This document shows positions 26,935 through 35,732 of a stretch of 64,000 nt of DNA, piece by piece. This DNA comes from Saccharospirillum sp. MSK14-1. Lineage in GTDB: Bacteria > Pseudomonadota > Gammaproteobacteria > Pseudomonadales > Natronospirillaceae. Each line of letters opens with the position of its first letter. The stretch's first letter is position 1. The DNA is taken from assembly GCF_003054965.1 (NCBI RefSeq), contig NZ_MIES01000026.1, positions 496,001 to 560,000 on the forward strand, in the 5' to 3' direction. Both the position numbers and the translations under genes were made by a program. The notes below the pieces were generated by a model that saw only the letters and a program-made list of their open reading frames with translations, did not search any database and was not told the origin of the DNA.

Positions 26935-27443
26935 GACTCACTCCCGTCGGTCAAAAAGAATTCTTCATACGCCAGCGCCAGACCGCGCAGGCCAAGCAGT
27001 AACATGCCGACGGATGCCAGGTAGTAGATGTATTGCATCGGAATCAGCAGGTCCTGAGAGGTTTCGCCGTTCATGGCAGCGCCCTGGCCGGACTTGATCA
27101 GCAGCCAGACCATCAGCATTCCAAATACGCCAAATAACAAGGTGTAGAGCCCTTTGAGCCGTTCTTTGATCCACTCGGGCAGGTTGTCGGTAAACAGATC
27201 GACCACCACCTGAGCGCGCGGCAGGGTGTAGGGCATGCAGTAGGCCAGAGATAGCAACATGCCCCAGCGCACCAGTTCAAAACTGCCGGTAAAGGTTAAA
27301 TCCAGGCGGCCACCGGTCAGGCCAAAGAGAGAACGCAGTAAAATTTCAGCGAGCACGACCAGCATGGTCGCGATCAGGATGACGCCAGCAGCCAAGTTCA
27401 GGCCGTAGGCGGATTTTCGTATCCAGTCAATCAGGGTTCGCAC
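26931..27443 (-). CDS. TRAP transporter small permease (DctQ family)
   Basis: A 170-residue protein with four membrane segments. A GTG start at 27443 is chosen because GGAGA lies eight bases before it; the longer frame to 27506 runs into a GC hairpin and has no site. Motifs include GVILIATMLVVLAEILLRSLFG and LVRWGMLLSLAYCMPY. It pairs with the DctM protein encoded next, with a 4-base overlap. The product is a helper subunit of the TRAP transporter in the inner membrane. Confidence 0.85.
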   Translation of the reverse strand: MRTLIDWIRKSAYGLNLAAGVILIATMLVVLAEILLRSLFGLTGGRLDLTFTGSFELVRWGMLLSLAYCMPYTLPRAQVVVDLFTDNLPEWIKERLKGLYTLLFGVFGMLMVWLLIKSGQGAAMNGETSQDLLIPMQYIYYLASVGMLLLGLRGLALAYEEFFLTDGSES

Positions 27444-27480
27444 GGGAAGTCTCCGATCAGCACGAGAGGACGATGTTAAA

Positions 27481-27500
27481 GGGGCGGCCGCAGCCGCCCC
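27481..27500 (-). terminator. Intra-operon hairpin between dctP and dctQ
   Basis: GGGGCGGC (27481-27488) and GCCGCCCC (27493-27500) make an 8-bp stem with a four-base loop, flanked by AA/TT. It lies between the binding-protein gene and the permease genes. Such hairpins commonly make the binding protein more abundant than the permease, and that role is inferred here. Confidence 0.6.
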
Positions 27501-27527
27501 TTGCAACGTCGAGCTGGTTTCGTCGCC

Positions 27528-28553
27528 TTAGAGGGCGCAGTCGCCGCCAGCCAGTTCCAACGCACGCTCATAGGTAGCGCGTGCCGGCAGACCACGGGAT
27601 TCCAGGTCGTCCAGGTAGGCCTTGCGACCCGCTTCGATAGCCGGAGCCCAGGCCGGGTTAGACGTGCCGCCTTCGATTTCGATGATTTCATCACCCAACT
27701 CAACCGCTTGCGCACGGCCACGAACGTCGAGGTTGTCAAAGACCTGACCGGCTTTAGTCGCCCAGTCCATACCGGAAACCGCATCGATCACGGCTTTGTT
27801 TTCAGCCGACAGGCTGTTGTACACGTCCTTGTTCATGGTGACCACGAACGACAGGGTGTACAGACCACCGATTTCAGTGTGGGTATCGGCCAGTTCGTTC
27901 AGGCGGAAAGACAGCGCGCCTTCCCACGGCAGAGCCACACCATCGATCACGCCACGCTGCATGGACGTGTAGGATTCCGGCGCGGCCATACCGACCGGCT
28001 GGGCACCCAGTTCACGCAGGATGTTTGCAACCACGGTGGTCGGACGGCGAATGCGCAGACCTTCCAGATCGCTCGGCTCACGAATGGTGGTGCCGTTGAT
28101 GTGGAAACCGCCCGGGCCGTGAGTGAACAGGAAGACCGGGTGAGTATCGGCGTACTCATCCGCGATCAGACCTTCATCCAGCAGGCTTTGCACGACGCAC
28201 GCGCCTTGCTCGCCACTGTCGACCACGCCCGGCAGTTCAACCACCTGGGTCAGCGGGAAACGGTTGGCGGTGTAGCCTTGAACGGTGGCGGTCACGTCCA
28301 TAATGCGGTTAGTGACGGCATCGTACTGAGCCGGCGGTGCTGCCAGGGCGCCGCCCGGGTAGACTTCGACTTCGATACGGCCGTTGGACTCTTCCTCGAC
28401 GGTATCCGCCCAAACTTGCATCAGATCAACGTGCGGGCCTGCAACAGAAGGCCACAAGTGACCAACGCGCAGGGTGACATCCGCTGCCTGGGCAGAAACG
28501 GCGGAAGCGGCCAGCAGGCCGATGAGGGTGGTGTGCTTAACAAACTTCAGCAT
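27528..28553 (-). CDS. TRAP transporter substrate-binding protein (DctP family)
   Basis: A 341-residue periplasmic binding protein. The signal peptide MLKFVKHTTLIGLLAASAVSAQA is cleaved before ADVTLRVGHLWPS. DctP features include VEVYPGGALAAP, VVELPGVV, the GLRIRRPT segment whose Arg binds the ligand carboxylate, and the ALPWEGALSF region. First gene of the TRAP-lig operon and divergent from the two-HTH LysR regulator. The ligand is probably an aromatic or pyrone carboxylate, inferred from the operon. Confidence 0.93.
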   Translation of the reverse strand: MLKFVKHTTLIGLLAASAVSAQAADVTLRVGHLWPSVAGPHVDLMQVWADTVEEESNGRIEVEVYPGGALAAPPAQYDAVTNRIMDVTATVQGYTANRFPLTQVVELPGVVDSGEQGACVVQSLLDEGLIADEYADTHPVFLFTHGPGGFHINGTTIREPSDLEGLRIRRPTTVVANILRELGAQPVGMAAPESYTSMQRGVIDGVALPWEGALSFRLNELADTHTEIGGLYTLSFVVTMNKDVYNSLSAENKAVIDAVSGMDWATKAGQVFDNLDVRGRAQAVELGDEIIEIEGGTSNPAWAPAIEAGRKAYLDDLESRGLPARATYERALELAGGDCAL

Positions 28554-28579
28554 TGTCAGTTACCTCATTGTTCTTGTTA

Positions 28580-28595
28580 TAGGAGCAAGCTCCTA
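28580..28595. promoter_or_regulatory. 16-bp palindrome upstream of dctP
   Basis: TAGGAGC (28580-28586) and GCTCCTA (28589-28595) are perfectly complementary around AA, 27 bases upstream of the dctP start. It could be an operator or a leader hairpin. Because the complement also carries GGAGC, it might occlude ribosome access only if it folded with the real site, which lies nearer the start. Confidence 0.4.
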
Positions 28596-28773
28596 CAGTG
28601 CTTCGAATGCGCTGTTAACGAAAAAGACGACTGCGACGGTTGGTCGGTTCGGCTGACAATCATCCTTGCTGCCACGTCTAACGACTCCGATCCGGATCAG
28701 GCCAACACAGCTACTGCCTTGTCTTAAGAACTCGTTTAAAAGTCTTTCGTTGCCAGCGCCTGCAGTTCCGATT

Positions 28774-28790
28774 CTTCAGTATTGTCGAAG
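28774..28790. promoter_or_regulatory. Possible LysR box (TTC-N9-GAA)
   Basis: CTTC (28774-28777) and GAAG (28787-28790) flank nine bases, giving the T-N11-A form used by LysR regulators. It sits near the middle of the 369-base gap between dctP and the divergent two-HTH regulator. No gene fits in that gap. The site assignment is from sequence form and position only. Confidence 0.4.
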
Positions 28791-28922
28791 GCAAGGCAAT
28801 CAGCCATTTAGTTTTCCTTTAGAAGGTATTAGTTTCTGTTATAAAGTCAGTTTTTGTTCAGTTTTGGGGCAGGCCTGAAAGCCGCTTAAGCAGTGGCGCC
28901 TGTCCGATCCGGAGATGTTGGA

Positions 28923-30164
28923 ATGCTCGATCATTTGCCCAACTTGCGCCATTTAAGGGCTTTTAGCGAAGTGGCGGCTAACGGCAGCATCAGTGCGGCG
29001 GCCGCACAGATCTTTCTGTCGCAGTCGGCGGTGACTCAAGCGATCGGGAAGCTGGAATCCAATCTGGGAACGGCGCTGTTCTTGCGGCGCCACAACGGCA
29101 TGTTTCTGACCGATGCCGGGGAACTCTTTTCGACCCGGGTGAATCGGTGTATCTCATTTTTACGGGCGGGTCTGCGCGATGCGGTGCGGATTGGTGAGCG
29201 TAAAGACGCCGCTGAACGCCACACCAGCCATCCGCTGTATACCCTGATCACCAACGCTCATCTGCGGGCGCTGCTGGCGTTACAAAATGCCACCAGTTAT
29301 TCCATTGCCGCCCGTCAGATCGGTATTTCCCAGCCGGCGCTGTATCGTTCGGCCGGTGAGCTGGAGGCGTTGCTCAATACCTGGCTGTTTGAAAAAACTA
29401 GTGTGGGCATCAGCCTGACGCGCGCCGCCTTGCGTCTGGCACGGGCCGCGCGGTTGGCCATTAAGGAAGTCGATCAGGGTATTGAGGAGCTGCACGAACT
29501 GGAGGGGGCCGATTCGGGCAGTATTCAGCTGGGTTGCATGCCGCTGGCGCGCACCTATGTCGTGCCCGCGACCATTACCCAGATGGCGCAGTTTAAGCCG
29601 GACGTCAGTGTCGGAGTGATTGAAGGGGCCTACGACGACTTGCTGGGCCGCTTGCTGCATGGCGAACTCGATATGCTGATCGGCGCCTTGCGTGACCCGG
29701 CGCCGAGTCCGGACATTCAGCAGGAACAGCTGTTCATTACCTCCATTTCGGTGGTGGCGCGCTCGGGTCATCCATTGGCCGGGCGCCAGAAATTGACGCT
29801 CAATGATCTGCACGGTTATGGCTGGGTAGTGCCCCGGCCGGGTACGCCAGCACGGGGCTTGTTTGACCAGGTGGTCGCCGATCAGGATCCGTCGGTCTTG
29901 CGCGGGGTGGTGGAATGCAGCTCGCAGATTGTCATCCGCGAACTGCTCACCGACTCCAATCGGCTGACCTTTATTTCCTCGCATCAGGTTCAGCACGAAA
30001 TCCAGGAAGGCATTTTGAGTGTACTCGACACCCAACTGCCATTGACCGAGCGGCCCATCGGTCTGACCACTCGCACCGACTGGCGGCCGACGCCGACGCA
30101 GCAGTTGTTTTTGTCGATGCTGCGTGAGCTGAGCCGACCCTTGGCCGCCGCCGAAGCGGGCTAA
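28923..30164 (+). CDS. LysR-type regulator with two tandem HTH domains
   Basis: A 413-residue regulator, about 110 residues longer than a normal LysR protein (about 300). It carries two LysR HTH domains: one at about residues 8-70 (FSEVAANGSISAAAAQIFLS, QSAVTQAIGKLESNLGT) and another at about 112-175 (LALQNATSYSIAARQIGIS, QPALYRSAGELEALLNTWLF). A normal effector domain follows (GSIQLGCMPLARTYVVPATI onward). The ATG at 28923 has GGAG eight bases upstream. It is divergent from the TRAP-lig operon, which it probably controls. Its stop overlaps the ABC-F stop by two bases. Confidence 0.88.
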   Translation: MLDHLPNLRHLRAFSEVAANGSISAAAAQIFLSQSAVTQAIGKLESNLGTALFLRRHNGMFLTDAGELFSTRVNRCISFLRAGLRDAVRIGERKDAAERHTSHPLYTLITNAHLRALLALQNATSYSIAARQIGISQPALYRSAGELEALLNTWLFEKTSVGISLTRAALRLARAARLAIKEVDQGIEELHELEGADSGSIQLGCMPLARTYVVPATITQMAQFKPDVSVGVIEGAYDDLLGRLLHGELDMLIGALRDPAPSPDIQQEQLFITSISVVARSGHPLAGRQKLTLNDLHGYGWVVPRPGTPARGLFDQVVADQDPSVLRGVVECSSQIVIRELLTDSNRLTFISSHQVQHEIQEGILSVLDTQLPLTERPIGLTTRTDWRPTPTQQLFLSMLRELSRPLAAAEAG

Positions 30165-31735
30165 CTCAATGGCAGTGTGTGGTCGAGTTGCAGGGCGGCA
30201 ATAAAGTCCGGGTCGTGTGACACCACCATCAGCGTGCCTTGATAGTCTGCCAGCGCCTGTTCCAGCAACAGTCGCGACTCCAGATCCAAATGGTTATCCG
30301 GTTCGTCGAGCAGCAGCAGGTCGGCCGATTGTTCACCAGCGGTGACTGCCAGCAATGCCACTTTTAATCGTTCACCGCCGCTGAGTTGCCCGACCGGGCG
30401 CAGCGCATCATCACGACGCAATCGCATGCCCGCCAGCAGCGTGCGCAGATCGCTTTCGCGGCGGTGTGGATGCAGCCGCAGCAGATTCTCGGTGGCTGAT
30501 TGCTGTGGGTCGAGCAGCGAGAAGTGTTGGTCGAGGTAGCGCACTGTACCGTGTCGGTCGCACTGTCCGTTCTTCGGCTCCAACTGACCGGCGATGATTT
30601 TCAGCAGGGTAGATTTGCCGCTGCCATTGGCGCCGTCCAGGTGCCAGCGCTCGCCTCCGTGCACGCTGAGTGTGATGGTTTCATCGCACCCGAAGGGCAA
30701 TTGCAGGTGATCCAGATGCAATCGCAACCGACCGTCGCTGCTGGCTGATTGCAGGCTGACTCGCTGGGCTTTGATCTGCTCCACCTCGGTTTTTGCTTCC
30801 TTCAGTTGATCGCTTAATTGATCGCGGCGTTCGCCTTGTCGACGCTTCAATGAACCCAGGCTGGTTTCGGCGCGGTTCTTTTGGGCGTCGAGTAACAAGG
30901 TGCTCTGGCTGCCGGATTTACGCTGCTGTTCGCCACTGCGTCGTCGTTGCGCTGCCTTTTGCAGCTCGGCTTGTTGGGCGCGTTGCAGCTGTTTCTGTTC
31001 ATTGCCGAGGCGCTCGAGGCGGGCTTCAGCAGCAGCGCGCTGGGCGTCGGTCTGAGCGCGATAGTGATCGTAGTTGCCGCCGTATTCGGCCAGCCCCAGG
31101 TTGGTCAACTCGAGAATGCGGTCGACCTGGCGCAACAGCGTTCGGTCGTGACTGGCGATGAGTGCGCCGCCCGGGTGCTGGGCCAGGGCGTCCAATAACC
31201 AGGCACGACCGGCCCGATCCAGATGGTTGGTGGGTTCATCGAGCAGCAGATAATGATCGGGACGCAGCAGCGCCCGGCACAACGCCAGACGGGTGCGTTC
31301 GCCGCCACTGAGTTCGTCGATGCTCGCATCCAGCGCTTGATGGAGCCCGGCGCGATCGAGCAAAGCGCGCCAGTCGGCCGGTTCGTGCCAGCGATCGGCA
31401 AGCCGGTCGAGATCCTCTGGGCTGCCTTGGCCCGCTTCGACGCGGGCGAAAGTATCGAACAGCGCACCGACGTCCAGTGCATCGACCAGGCGCGGACCAT
31501 TGAGGCGATCGAGTTGTTGCAACCAGAGTGTTGGCACGTTCCAACTGACCGAGCCGCTCGTGGGTCGACGTTCTCCTGCAAGCATCGACATCAAGACCGA
31601 TTTTCCCTGACCGTTGCGGCCCACCAGGCCGGTCAGCCCCGGTTGCAGGCTGGCGGAAAGATCGGCGAACAGGGGGGTGTCGTCGAAGTTGACGGTGAGG
31701 TGGTCACAGTGACCGAGTGTGGATGGCGTAGGCAT
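30161..31735 (-). CDS. ABC-F family ATPase
   Basis: A 524-residue soluble protein with two ABC nucleotide-binding domains and no membrane segments: Walker A GRNGQGKS and GANGSGKS, signatures LSGGERTRLALCRALL and LSGGERLKVALLA, and Walker B LLLDEPTNHLD and LLLDEPDNHLD. A charged linker (about residues 225-320) matches the ABC-F interdomain region. The N-terminal domain is preceded by a short stretch and lacks a long arm insertion. ABC-F proteins act on ribosomes in translation regulation or antibiotic protection; the subfamily (Uup/YheS/YbiT-like) is not certain. Transcribed alone on this strand. Confidence 0.9.
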   Translation of the reverse strand: MPTPSTLGHCDHLTVNFDDTPLFADLSASLQPGLTGLVGRNGQGKSVLMSMLAGERRPTSGSVSWNVPTLWLQQLDRLNGPRLVDALDVGALFDTFARVEAGQGSPEDLDRLADRWHEPADWRALLDRAGLHQALDASIDELSGGERTRLALCRALLRPDHYLLLDEPTNHLDRAGRAWLLDALAQHPGGALIASHDRTLLRQVDRILELTNLGLAEYGGNYDHYRAQTDAQRAAAEARLERLGNEQKQLQRAQQAELQKAAQRRRSGEQQRKSGSQSTLLLDAQKNRAETSLGSLKRRQGERRDQLSDQLKEAKTEVEQIKAQRVSLQSASSDGRLRLHLDHLQLPFGCDETITLSVHGGERWHLDGANGSGKSTLLKIIAGQLEPKNGQCDRHGTVRYLDQHFSLLDPQQSATENLLRLHPHRRESDLRTLLAGMRLRRDDALRPVGQLSGGERLKVALLAVTAGEQSADLLLLDEPDNHLDLESRLLLEQALADYQGTLMVVSHDPDFIAALQLDHTLPLS

Positions 31736-31948
31736 AAGCGATTCCTGTCAAAAGCGACAGATCGCGTTTAAGCAAGCACAACGGAAAGATAGCAAGGCAG
31801 AGCGAAACCGACGCGACCTGTCATCACACAACAACCCGGTGGTGTCACCGGACGAGAGCGAAGATGAGCAGGCTTAGTTCATGGGCGTCGGGGCCTCAGT
31901 GATTCAAAACACGCGGCGATACTAGCACAGCCTGGTGATGGCGACGAA
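31736..31948. other. Intergenic region between the ABC-F gene and dgt
   Basis: This 213-base stretch has no open frame with a credible start. It should hold the promoter of the ABC-F gene and the 3' end of the dgt transcript. I see no clear terminator or repeat. Confidence 0.4.
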
Positions 31949-33430
31949 CTAGAGCGCCGACAGGGTTTGGTATTCCTCCAATGCAAACTGATCGGTCATG
32001 CCGCTGACCATGTCTTGCAGCAGCCGGCAGCGACAGTAGGCTTCCCACAATTCAGCATCGGTTTGGGGGTGCTTACGCAGCTGGTGGTAGGCGGCGACGT
32101 GCTTGTTGGGCAGTCGCTTAAACAACAGCGATTCGACCAGCAAGCCTTTGCGTTCGCCCTGGCACAACCGATCAAAATCGGCCATGGGCAGCATCAGCAG
32201 CGGCCGGTAATGATCGAGCAGGCCGTTAATGATGGTGTAGCCCTGCAGCTCGAGCGTTTCCACTTCCGGCACCGAGAAGATCGATTGTGCGGCCACGGTT
32301 TTGAACGTTTCAATCACCGCATGACAGGGCGAATCGTCTTCCAGCAACGCCCGGTTTAAATGGCCGTGATAGATGGCCTCGATGTGATCGACAAAGGCTT
32401 GGGCGGCGTGTTTGACCAGCGGGTGAATCAATTGCACGCGCAGCCACAAAAAGAACTGGTGGTCTTTGTTGATGTCTTCGTCATCGGCGCGCTGGACCGC
32501 GTAGTCGACGATGTTGCGGAAGGATTTGTCGCCAAAGGCCGACTGGCGGTAGTCGGTGGGTAAGCGCTCGCCAAAGGCGTCGAGCAGTTGGTCGGCGACC
32601 TGACGGTAGCTGAGAATGCCTTTGTCGACGCCGTCTTCGATGTCGGCCAGGCAATAGGCGATGTCGTCGGCCGCCTCCATCAGATACGCCAGTGGGTAGC
32701 GATGCCCCGGCTCCAAATTCAGCGCGTGTTGCAGCGCTTCGACGTAGGGTTGTTCCGATAAGTAATAGCCGGGTTTTTTCTTCAGGTACGACAGCGGATC
32801 GCCAATTTCTGGGCGCTCATCGGTGGCGCGGCGGGTGTATTTCAAAATGCAGGCGGCCTGGCTGTAAGTCAGGTTGAGTTTGAGCAGGTTGCTCACCAGC
32901 CGAATCGCCTGAGCGTTGCCTTCGAAGGAACTCAGTTCCGTGATTAAGGCCTTCGCTTCGCTCGCTTCCAGCCGGAAGATCGGCACCGCCTCAAGGTTGC
33001 GGGCAAACCAGTCGGAGATAGCCGCCTCGCCAAAGTGTCCGAAAGGCGGATTGCCGATGTCGTGCATCAGACAGGCCATTTCAGTCAGGCTTTCCAGCGC
33101 CCGTTCCAGCCCAGCCAGACCGTATTGCTCGGCGTCTTTACCGAGCAGATCGAAGACGGTGCGCACCAGAAAACGGCCGTTCTGCTGCACTTCCAGTGAA
33201 TGCGTCAGACGCGAGCGAACGGCGGCATTGCGCTCCAGCGGAAACACCTGCGTCTTCTGTTGCAGTCGCCGTACCGCGGCCGACTGAATGATGCGGCCGC
33301 GATCGCTTTCCAGTGCGACCTCAAACTGAGCAATGCTTTTGGCGTCGACGCCTTGGTGATCAATACCGGGCTGTTGGCCTTTTTGCAGAAAAGGCCGTTC
33401 CTGAGAAAGTTTGTCGCGAAAGTTGATCAT
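31949..33430 (-). CDS. dgt: Deoxyguanosinetriphosphate triphosphohydrolase
   Basis: A 493-residue HD-domain dNTPase, close in length to E. coli Dgt (505). It cleaves dGTP to deoxyguanosine and tripolyphosphate. The metal residues are in RSRLTHSLEVQQNGR (first H), CLMHDIGNPPFGHFGE (HD and the second site) and the later YLMEAADDIAYCLADIEDG with the final Asp. The N-terminus MINFRDKLSQERPF matches Dgt. No regulatory linkage is visible; AEC transporter and ABC-F genes flank it. Confidence 0.92.
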   Translation of the reverse strand: MINFRDKLSQERPFLQKGQQPGIDHQGVDAKSIAQFEVALESDRGRIIQSAAVRRLQQKTQVFPLERNAAVRSRLTHSLEVQQNGRFLVRTVFDLLGKDAEQYGLAGLERALESLTEMACLMHDIGNPPFGHFGEAAISDWFARNLEAVPIFRLEASEAKALITELSSFEGNAQAIRLVSNLLKLNLTYSQAACILKYTRRATDERPEIGDPLSYLKKKPGYYLSEQPYVEALQHALNLEPGHRYPLAYLMEAADDIAYCLADIEDGVDKGILSYRQVADQLLDAFGERLPTDYRQSAFGDKSFRNIVDYAVQRADDEDINKDHQFFLWLRVQLIHPLVKHAAQAFVDHIEAIYHGHLNRALLEDDSPCHAVIETFKTVAAQSIFSVPEVETLELQGYTIINGLLDHYRPLLMLPMADFDRLCQGERKGLLVESLLFKRLPNKHVAAYHQLRKHPQTDAELWEAYCRCRLLQDMVSGMTDQFALEEYQTLSAL

Positions 33431-33503
33431 CGCACGCTGCCATCAACGGAAGAACCGCCAAGATACCGAAGCTGCTGTCAGAACAACACCGTGCCGGCGT
33501 GGA

Positions 33504-34436
33504 TTAAAACAACAGCCACAACACCACGGTCAGCGACAGGAAGGAACTCAATGTCGCCACCACCAGCGTTGCGGCGTAACGGCCGCCCGCCACGTAATGC
33601 CCAGCGAGCACCGGATAGATCGACAGCATGGGCATGGCCGCCGCGAGAATGGCGATGGTTTGTAACTGCCCATCGAAGGGCGGTAGCCACCACACCATCA
33701 ACGCAACCAACGCTGGATGCAGCACCAGTTTGGCCAGCGTAATGATGGCAATGGCGCGTCGGTCCCCTTTTATCTGCGTGCCGACCAGCGAGCCACCGAT
33801 CACAAACAACGCCACACCCGCTGCGGCTTCGGCGAGAAACTCCAGACTGCGGTCAATGACGCCCGGCAGGGTTAAACCGGTCAGACTGAACGCCAGGCCC
33901 GCGAGAATGCCCAGCAGAATGGGCTGAGTGAACAGGCGGCGCACGAAGTTGATCAATACCTGGCGCGTCGAACCGCCTTCGGCCAGTGCCCGGTTCAACT
34001 CCAGAATCATCAGCGTCAGCGGCATGATCAGCAGATTCTCCACCAACAGTGTCATGGTGAAGGCCGCTGCTGGCAGGGTTCCGAATACCTGCAGCAAGAC
34101 GGGGTAACCGATAAAGGCCGAGTTACAGATAGCGCTGCCCAGGGCATTCAGGGTGGCGGCGCTGGTTTGGCTGCCGAACGCGCGGCTTAGGCCAAATACC
34201 AGAGCGAACGCCAGTAAGGAGCCGCCGCCATAAGCGGCCAGGTAGAGTGGTTCGATCACTTCCCGAATGGGCGTATGCGCCAGGGTCGAGAAAATCAGCG
34301 CGGGCAGGCAGAAGTAGAGAACGAAGCGTCCCATACCCGGAACAGCACTTTTGGGCAGCAGTTCGGTTTTAACGGCGGCGAAGCCGATGGCGATGACAAT
34401 AAAGATCGGGCTGATGATGGGTAGAACAGCAAACAT
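33504..34436 (-). CDS. AEC (auxin efflux carrier) family transporter
   Basis: A 310-residue integral membrane protein with about ten segments, of the AEC/BASS-like fold. It begins MFAVLPIISPIFIVIAIGFAAVKTELLP; GSAICNSAFIGYPVL contains the conserved Asn-Pro crossover region, and LVEGLLVENLLIMPLTL-type helices follow. Bacterial members move malonate, malate or other organic acids. It is between dgt and the second TRAP operon, transcribed away from the latter. Substrate unknown. Confidence 0.85.
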   Translation of the reverse strand: MFAVLPIISPIFIVIAIGFAAVKTELLPKSAVPGMGRFVLYFCLPALIFSTLAHTPIREVIEPLYLAAYGGGSLLAFALVFGLSRAFGSQTSAATLNALGSAICNSAFIGYPVLLQVFGTLPAAAFTMTLLVENLLIMPLTLMILELNRALAEGGSTRQVLINFVRRLFTQPILLGILAGLAFSLTGLTLPGVIDRSLEFLAEAAAGVALFVIGGSLVGTQIKGDRRAIAIITLAKLVLHPALVALMVWWLPPFDGQLQTIAILAAAMPMLSIYPVLAGHYVAGGRYAATLVVATLSSFLSLTVVLWLLF

Positions 34437-34497
34437 GGTGGCTCCGCTGGGTCTTTAACGGCGCTCAAAGCAGGCGTCGAGGCCCGGCAGTCTAGCG

Positions 34498-34510
34498 TAA
34501 CAAGATGTTA
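34498..34510. promoter_or_regulatory. Small dyad upstream of the second TRAP operon
   Basis: TAACA (34498-34502) and TGTTA (34506-34510) are perfect complements around AGA, in the gap between the AEC gene and the divergent dctP. It is a candidate site for the GntR-type regulator encoded in the operon, though it does not match the common FCD-GntR core exactly. Confidence 0.3.
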
Positions 34511-34646
34511 AAACCAGAGGATGAACCGATCGATTTAAAACGACCCTCATTTTTCAAAACGTGGAATGTTATTGAATTGGTTCGCAAAACTGTCTAGCGT
34601 TCGCATCGCGAAATGTCGAATCACATACAATAAGAGGACAACAACA

Positions 34647-35654
34647 ATGACCCGCATTTCTGCCCAGGCTGCTGTTGCGGCCATCGCACTGACCACCATC
34701 GGCGCTGTTTCGGCCGAAACCATTCGTTTTGCCCATGTTGACCCGGCGGAATGGACGCAATCCAAAAAGGGTGCGGCCAGTCAGGTGTTCAAAAACCTGG
34801 TAGAAGCGGAAACCGACATCAGCGTTGAGCTGTATCCGGCTGGTTCTTTAGGTGGTGAAACAGAACTGATCGAAGGCGCTCAGGACGGCAGCATCACCGT
34901 TGCCATGGTGTCCGGTGCTTATGCCAATTTCTGCCCGGCTGCGGCCGTCACTGATATTCCCTACACCTTCCCGAACGCGCCTCTGGCCTGGGAAGTCATG
35001 GACGGTGAATTCGGTGATGCCCTGGCAGCGCACTGCCTGGAACAAACGGGCTTGCGTACCCTGGCCTACGGCGAAACTGGCTTCCGTAATTTCACCAACT
35101 CGGTCCGTCCGGTCGCTGAACCTGCTGATATGGCTGGTTTGAAGTTCCGCGTACAGACCATCCCGCTGTACCTGGAAATGGTACGTGGTTTGGGTGCTGA
35201 GCCGCAGGGTATTGCCTGGGGTGAAGTCCCGACTGCTTTGGCGACCGGTGTGGTTGACGGTCAGGAAAACCCGATCTCCGTTATCTACAGCAACAATTTC
35301 TTCGAATTTCAGGATTACCTGACGCTGGATCGTCACGTTTATGGCGTCGACCACATCCTGATTAACGATGAATTCTTCCAGTCACTGGACAGTGAACAGC
35401 AAGCCGCAGTTCAGCGTGCTGCCATTGTTGCCGGAACCACTGGCCGCGCGATTCAGCAGTTCGGTTCTGCCGATGGTATCGCTAAGCTGGCGGCTGAAGG
35501 CATGGAAATCACTCAGCCAAGCGCCGAGCAGATGGATAAATTCCGTGCTGCAGCGCAACCGGCTGTGCAAGCCTACCTGCGTGATGAGCTCGGCAGCGAT
35601 GCGGTCTGGATTGATCGCCTGGCTGACGCAGTTGACGCTGCTCAAGGCAACTGA
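34647..35654 (+). CDS. TRAP transporter substrate-binding protein (DctP family), second system
   Basis: A 335-residue periplasmic binding protein. The ATG at 34647 has AAGAGGA upstream and gives a signal peptide (MTRISAQAAVAAIALTTIGAVSA) cleaved before ETIRFAHVDPAEW; the longer frame is rejected. DctP marks include VELYPAGSLGGETELIEGAQDG, GLKFRVQTIPLYLEMVRGLGA and VVDGQENPISVIYSN. First gene of an operon with permeases, a GntR regulator, quiC and a dehydrogenase, so its ligand is probably quinate, shikimate or dehydroshikimate (inferred). Confidence 0.93.
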   Translation: MTRISAQAAVAAIALTTIGAVSAETIRFAHVDPAEWTQSKKGAASQVFKNLVEAETDISVELYPAGSLGGETELIEGAQDGSITVAMVSGAYANFCPAAAVTDIPYTFPNAPLAWEVMDGEFGDALAAHCLEQTGLRTLAYGETGFRNFTNSVRPVAEPADMAGLKFRVQTIPLYLEMVRGLGAEPQGIAWGEVPTALATGVVDGQENPISVIYSNNFFEFQDYLTLDRHVYGVDHILINDEFFQSLDSEQQAAVQRAAIVAGTTGRAIQQFGSADGIAKLAAEGMEITQPSAEQMDKFRAAAQPAVQAYLRDELGSDAVWIDRLADAVDAAQGN

Positions 35655-35670
35655 TTATTTGATGCTGTCT

Positions 35671-35691
35671 GGGTCGCCCAACGGGCGACCC
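35671..35691 (+). terminator. Intra-operon hairpin after the second dctP
   Basis: GGGTCGCCC (35671-35679) and GGGCGACCC (35683-35691) form a 9-bp stem with loop AAC, followed by TTATTAT. It is placed between the binding-protein and permease genes, as in the other TRAP operon, and probably acts as a partial terminator or mRNA stabiliser. Confidence 0.7.
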
Positions 35692-35732
35692 TTATTATCA
35701 CTGCCTACTCTCGTTGCGGGAAAATCTGACTC

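Noticed and set aside
29280-30035. 251-codon open frame opposite the two-HTH LysR gene
   Set aside because: Antisense to a clearly coding LysR domain; no start signal and no motif.
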